A program made the translations under genes and the position numbers. From Paenibacillus elgii NBRC 100335 (GTDB taxonomy: Bacteria > Bacillota > Bacilli > Paenibacillales > NBRC-103111): a stretch of 64,000 nucleotides of DNA. The stretch is from assembly GCF_004000865.1 (NCBI RefSeq), contig NZ_BIMB01000012.1:1-64000 (forward strand). Reading direction: 5' to 3'. Under the pieces are notes generated by a model. That model searched no databases, was not told the DNA's origin, and was given only the letters and a program-made list of their open reading frames with translations. Positions 62,354-64,000 of the stretch are shown one piece after another. Numbering within the stretch: the first letter of the stretch is position 1; each line of letters starts with the position of its first letter.

Positions 62354-62382
62354 TTGTGTATTGTGCCGTTTTCGACTAATAT
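62354..62382 (+). promoter_or_regulatory. Promoter of ylaN
   Basis: TTGTGT (62354-62359), 17-nt spacer, TAATAT (62377-62382). The Fur-like box ends 28 bases upstream of the -35. Confidence 0.55.
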
Positions 62383-62489
62383 AAAACTATCGGCGTTTAA
62401 GCGCCTGCTTCGGATAAGTACCGGGGCCGCATGTTCGTCCGGTTGACCGCCGGGGAACGCAAATGGTTGGATTACAGGGGGGGAGCACC

Positions 62490-62777
62490 ATGTCGTCGGA
62501 TGTGCTGCTCAGCTTGTCGCAGAAGGCTCTGCATCTGCTGCAAGAAGATGCGGACAAGATCGAGAAGCTGATTGAAGTGCAGATGGAAAACTTAACCACT
62601 CGCAAATGTCCTCTGTATGAAGAGGTGTTAGATACGCAAATTTACGGGTTGTCGCGGGAGATTGACTTTGCGATCCGGGCGGAGCTGATTACCGAGACGG
62701 CGGGCAGACAAATTTTAATGAAGCTGGAACGGAATGTAGCCCAGCTCTATGAGGCTATGAGTAAGAACAAAGAGTAA
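62490..62777 (+). CDS. ylaN: YlaN family protein (UPF0358)
   Basis: 95 residues from the ATG at 62490 behind a long G-rich site. ENLTTRKCPLYEEVLDTQ and GLSREIDFAIR are almost the same as in B. subtilis YlaN. It is a small helical cytoplasmic protein; recent work in Staphylococcus and Bacillus describes it as an iron-binding partner of Fur that relieves repression. The Fur-like palindrome upstream fits such a role and may form a feedback loop. Its stop codon lies inside the terminator stem. Confidence 0.93.
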   Translation: MSSDVLLSLSQKALHLLQEDADKIEKLIEVQMENLTTRKCPLYEEVLDTQIYGLSREIDFAIRAELITETAGRQILMKLERNVAQLYEAMSKNKE

Positions 62778-62809
62778 CCTTCACTGGGAAGGTTACTCTT
62801 TGTTTTTTT
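62766..62809. terminator. Bidirectional terminator between ylaN and the antiporter
   Basis: A perfect 17-bp stem: AACAAAGAGTAACCTTC (62766-62782) with GAAGGTTACTCTTTGTT (62788-62804), 5-nt loop, flanked by a T-run on the + side. Confidence 0.9.
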
Positions 62810-62823
62810 GTATCGCATGGCTC

Positions 62824-63876
62824 CTACACCAAGAAGAACGCAATGCCCAGAATGATATAGACGACCAGCAGCAGCACGCCCTCGAACCACGTTGTGGCTC
62901 CGTCCTTAGAGATCGATTTGGCGATAAACGCGGCTACGCCGATGGCTATGATCTCGTAGGTCGTAAAGACGAGATCCATCGTTTTGCCGAAAAGGAGCGA
63001 GAGGAGCACTAACACAGGCGCGACGAACAGCGCAATCTGCAGGCTGCTGCCGACCGCGATTTCGACGGCGGCGCCCATTTTGTTTTTCCGGGCCATCATC
63101 ACGGCGGCGCTATGTTCCGCGGCATTGCCGACGATGGCGATCAGGAAGGCGCCTACGAATAGCTCGGACAGCCCGTATTGATGGCTGAACGGCTCCAGCG
63201 TATGTACGAGCCACTCGCTCTGAAAGGCGACCATGACGGTGGCGATAATCAGAAGTACGATCGACAAGCCTTTGGACCATGCGGCTTCCCCGTGCTCGAC
63301 CACCTCATCCGAGAGCTCGTTCTTGTGCGTAATCATCGAGAAGATGAGCCAGAGCAGGTAAGCGATGATCAGGATCACGGATACGATGACGCTCAGATTG
63401 GACGTTTCCTGAGTGGTGAAGCTCCGGGCGAAAGCGGCGGGAATGAACAGCGCAATAACGGCCAGCAGCATAAGCGACCCGTTATGTCCGGCCAGTTTCA
63501 CGTTGAACGTCTGTTCCTTGTATTTTAATCCTCCGAGCAGCACGCTAAGTCCGAGCACAAGCAGCATGTTTCCGATGATGGAGCCGGTGATGCTGGCTTT
63601 GACGATCTCGAACATCCCGTCTTTCACCAGAAAGATGGCGATGATGAGCTCTGCGGCATTGCCGAACGTCGCGTTCAAAAAACCGCCCAGTCTTTCCCCG
63701 GCATAATGCGCGACGCTTTCCGTAGCTTTTCCCAGGAAACCGGCAACAAAGATGATAGCCACCGCCGAGATAAAAAATTGCACCGTAGGGCTGAACGTGG
63801 GAGCTCCGACATAATGAGCGACTGCGCTTAGGAGGAAGCTCGCCAGCAGACCGATCGTAAAAGCGTGGCGTTTCAA
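62824..63876 (-). CDS. Calcium/cation:proton antiporter, CaxA family
   Basis: 350 residues from a TTG at 63876, 8 nt after GAGG in a perfect GAGGTGATC site; a GTG at 63885 would overlap that site. Eleven membrane helices. The two inverted alpha repeats of the CaCA superfamily are plain: FGNAAELIIAIFLVKDG and VGNAAEHSAAVMMARKNKMG, each with the ion-binding Glu. An acidic loop lies between them. It exports Ca2+ (or similar cations) against protons. Single gene. Confidence 0.92.
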   Translation of the reverse strand: MKRHAFTIGLLASFLLSAVAHYVGAPTFSPTVQFFISAVAIIFVAGFLGKATESVAHYAGERLGGFLNATFGNAAELIIAIFLVKDGMFEIVKASITGSIIGNMLLVLGLSVLLGGLKYKEQTFNVKLAGHNGSLMLLAVIALFIPAAFARSFTTQETSNLSVIVSVILIIAYLLWLIFSMITHKNELSDEVVEHGEAAWSKGLSIVLLIIATVMVAFQSEWLVHTLEPFSHQYGLSELFVGAFLIAIVGNAAEHSAAVMMARKNKMGAAVEIAVGSSLQIALFVAPVLVLLSLLFGKTMDLVFTTYEIIAIGVAAFIAKSISKDGATTWFEGVLLLVVYIILGIAFFLV

Positions 63877-63977
63877 AAGGATCACCTCATGTGGTAAAGT
63901 ATACCTAACTCGAATAAAACCTATTCTAATATAATCAATTTTTGGACAAAGTAAAATACTTCAGGGAGGAGTTTCAT

Positions 63978-64000
63978 ATGGATCTATATTTAAAAGGGAA
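63978..64000 (+). CDS. Start of a gene cut by the window end
   Basis: GGGAGGAG at 63964-63971 and an ATG at 63978 open a frame reading MDLYLKG before the sequence stops. The first residues resemble the beginning of many SDR proteins, but seven residues cannot support a call. Confidence 0.5.

Noticed and set aside
1-64000. CRISPR array, tRNA or rRNA genes, intact insertion sequence
   Set aside because: No regular spaced direct repeats, no cloverleaf or rRNA sequence and no transposase frame were recognised.

Overview
The window looks like a chromosomal segment of a Paenibacillus-type bacterium (Bacillales). I infer this from the gene set (CcpA, AcuA/AcuC/AcsA, YlaN, a tyrosyl T-box, strong AGGAGG ribosome binding sites, many GTG/TTG starts), from a base composition clearly richer in G+C than Bacillus subtilis, and from a lipopeptide synthetase whose last residues match the pelgipeptin/polypeptin family known from Paenibacillus. 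No rRNA, tRNA, CRISPR array, intact insertion sequence or prophage was seen.

Layout. 1-15.5 kb: 3' end of a non-ribosomal peptide synthetase cluster. The first synthetase is cut by the window edge and reads C(partial)-A-T-E-C-A-T-C. The second reads C-lobe-A-T-TE. Two ABC exporter halves follow. The pocket residues I read predict ...D-Val, a hydrophobic residue (probably Leu), Ser, then release. 15.6-18.3 kb: a leftward sulfonate/nitrate/taurine-type ABC importer. 18.5-24.7 kb: a secreted stalk-domain protein, a two-component system and a divergent three-gene ABC-2 transporter resembling the B. subtilis LnrJK-LnrLMN lipopeptide/polyene resistance module, with a palindrome in the shared control region. 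25-27.7 kb: an unknown protein, then a TetR repressor and an MFS pump separated by three copies of one operator. 27.9-34.2 kb: a gluconate catabolic operon (LacI regulator, LarA-like protein, gluconokinase, SDR, 6-phosphogluconate dehydrogenase). 34.2-39.7 kb: housekeeping genes (aroK, rhodanese, paired fluoride channels, aroA, C39 protease, CoA-binding protein, thiE). 39.8-45.4 kb: a low-complexity repeat protein, a PTS permease with its own Enzyme I, a PfpI protein and a VanZ protein. 45.5-53.1 kb: CcpA, MtnN, GlyQS, AcuC/AcuA and divergent AcsA with a near-perfect cre site. 53.2-64 kb: a class A penicillin-binding protein with FN3 domains, T-box-controlled tyrS, an AT-rich orphan, rpsD, a VTT/DedA membrane protein, an M29 aminopeptidase, an HPr-like protein lacking the phosphorylatable His, YlaN behind a Fur-like box, and a cation/proton antiporter.

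Themes. Carbon catabolite control recurs: CcpA, a Crh-like HPr paralogue, a PTS with its own Enzyme I, gluconate and acetate genes, and a cre site at acsA. The least explained structure is a pair of related elements of about 150 nt (32576-32720 on the + strand; 53281-53436 on the - strand). They share linker sequences, linker lengths and stem topology, while their stem sequences differ with base pairing preserved. They look like members of one family of covarying RNA or DNA elements. A second unexplained structure is a stem that would hide the ribosome binding site of the repeat-protein gene at 39867.
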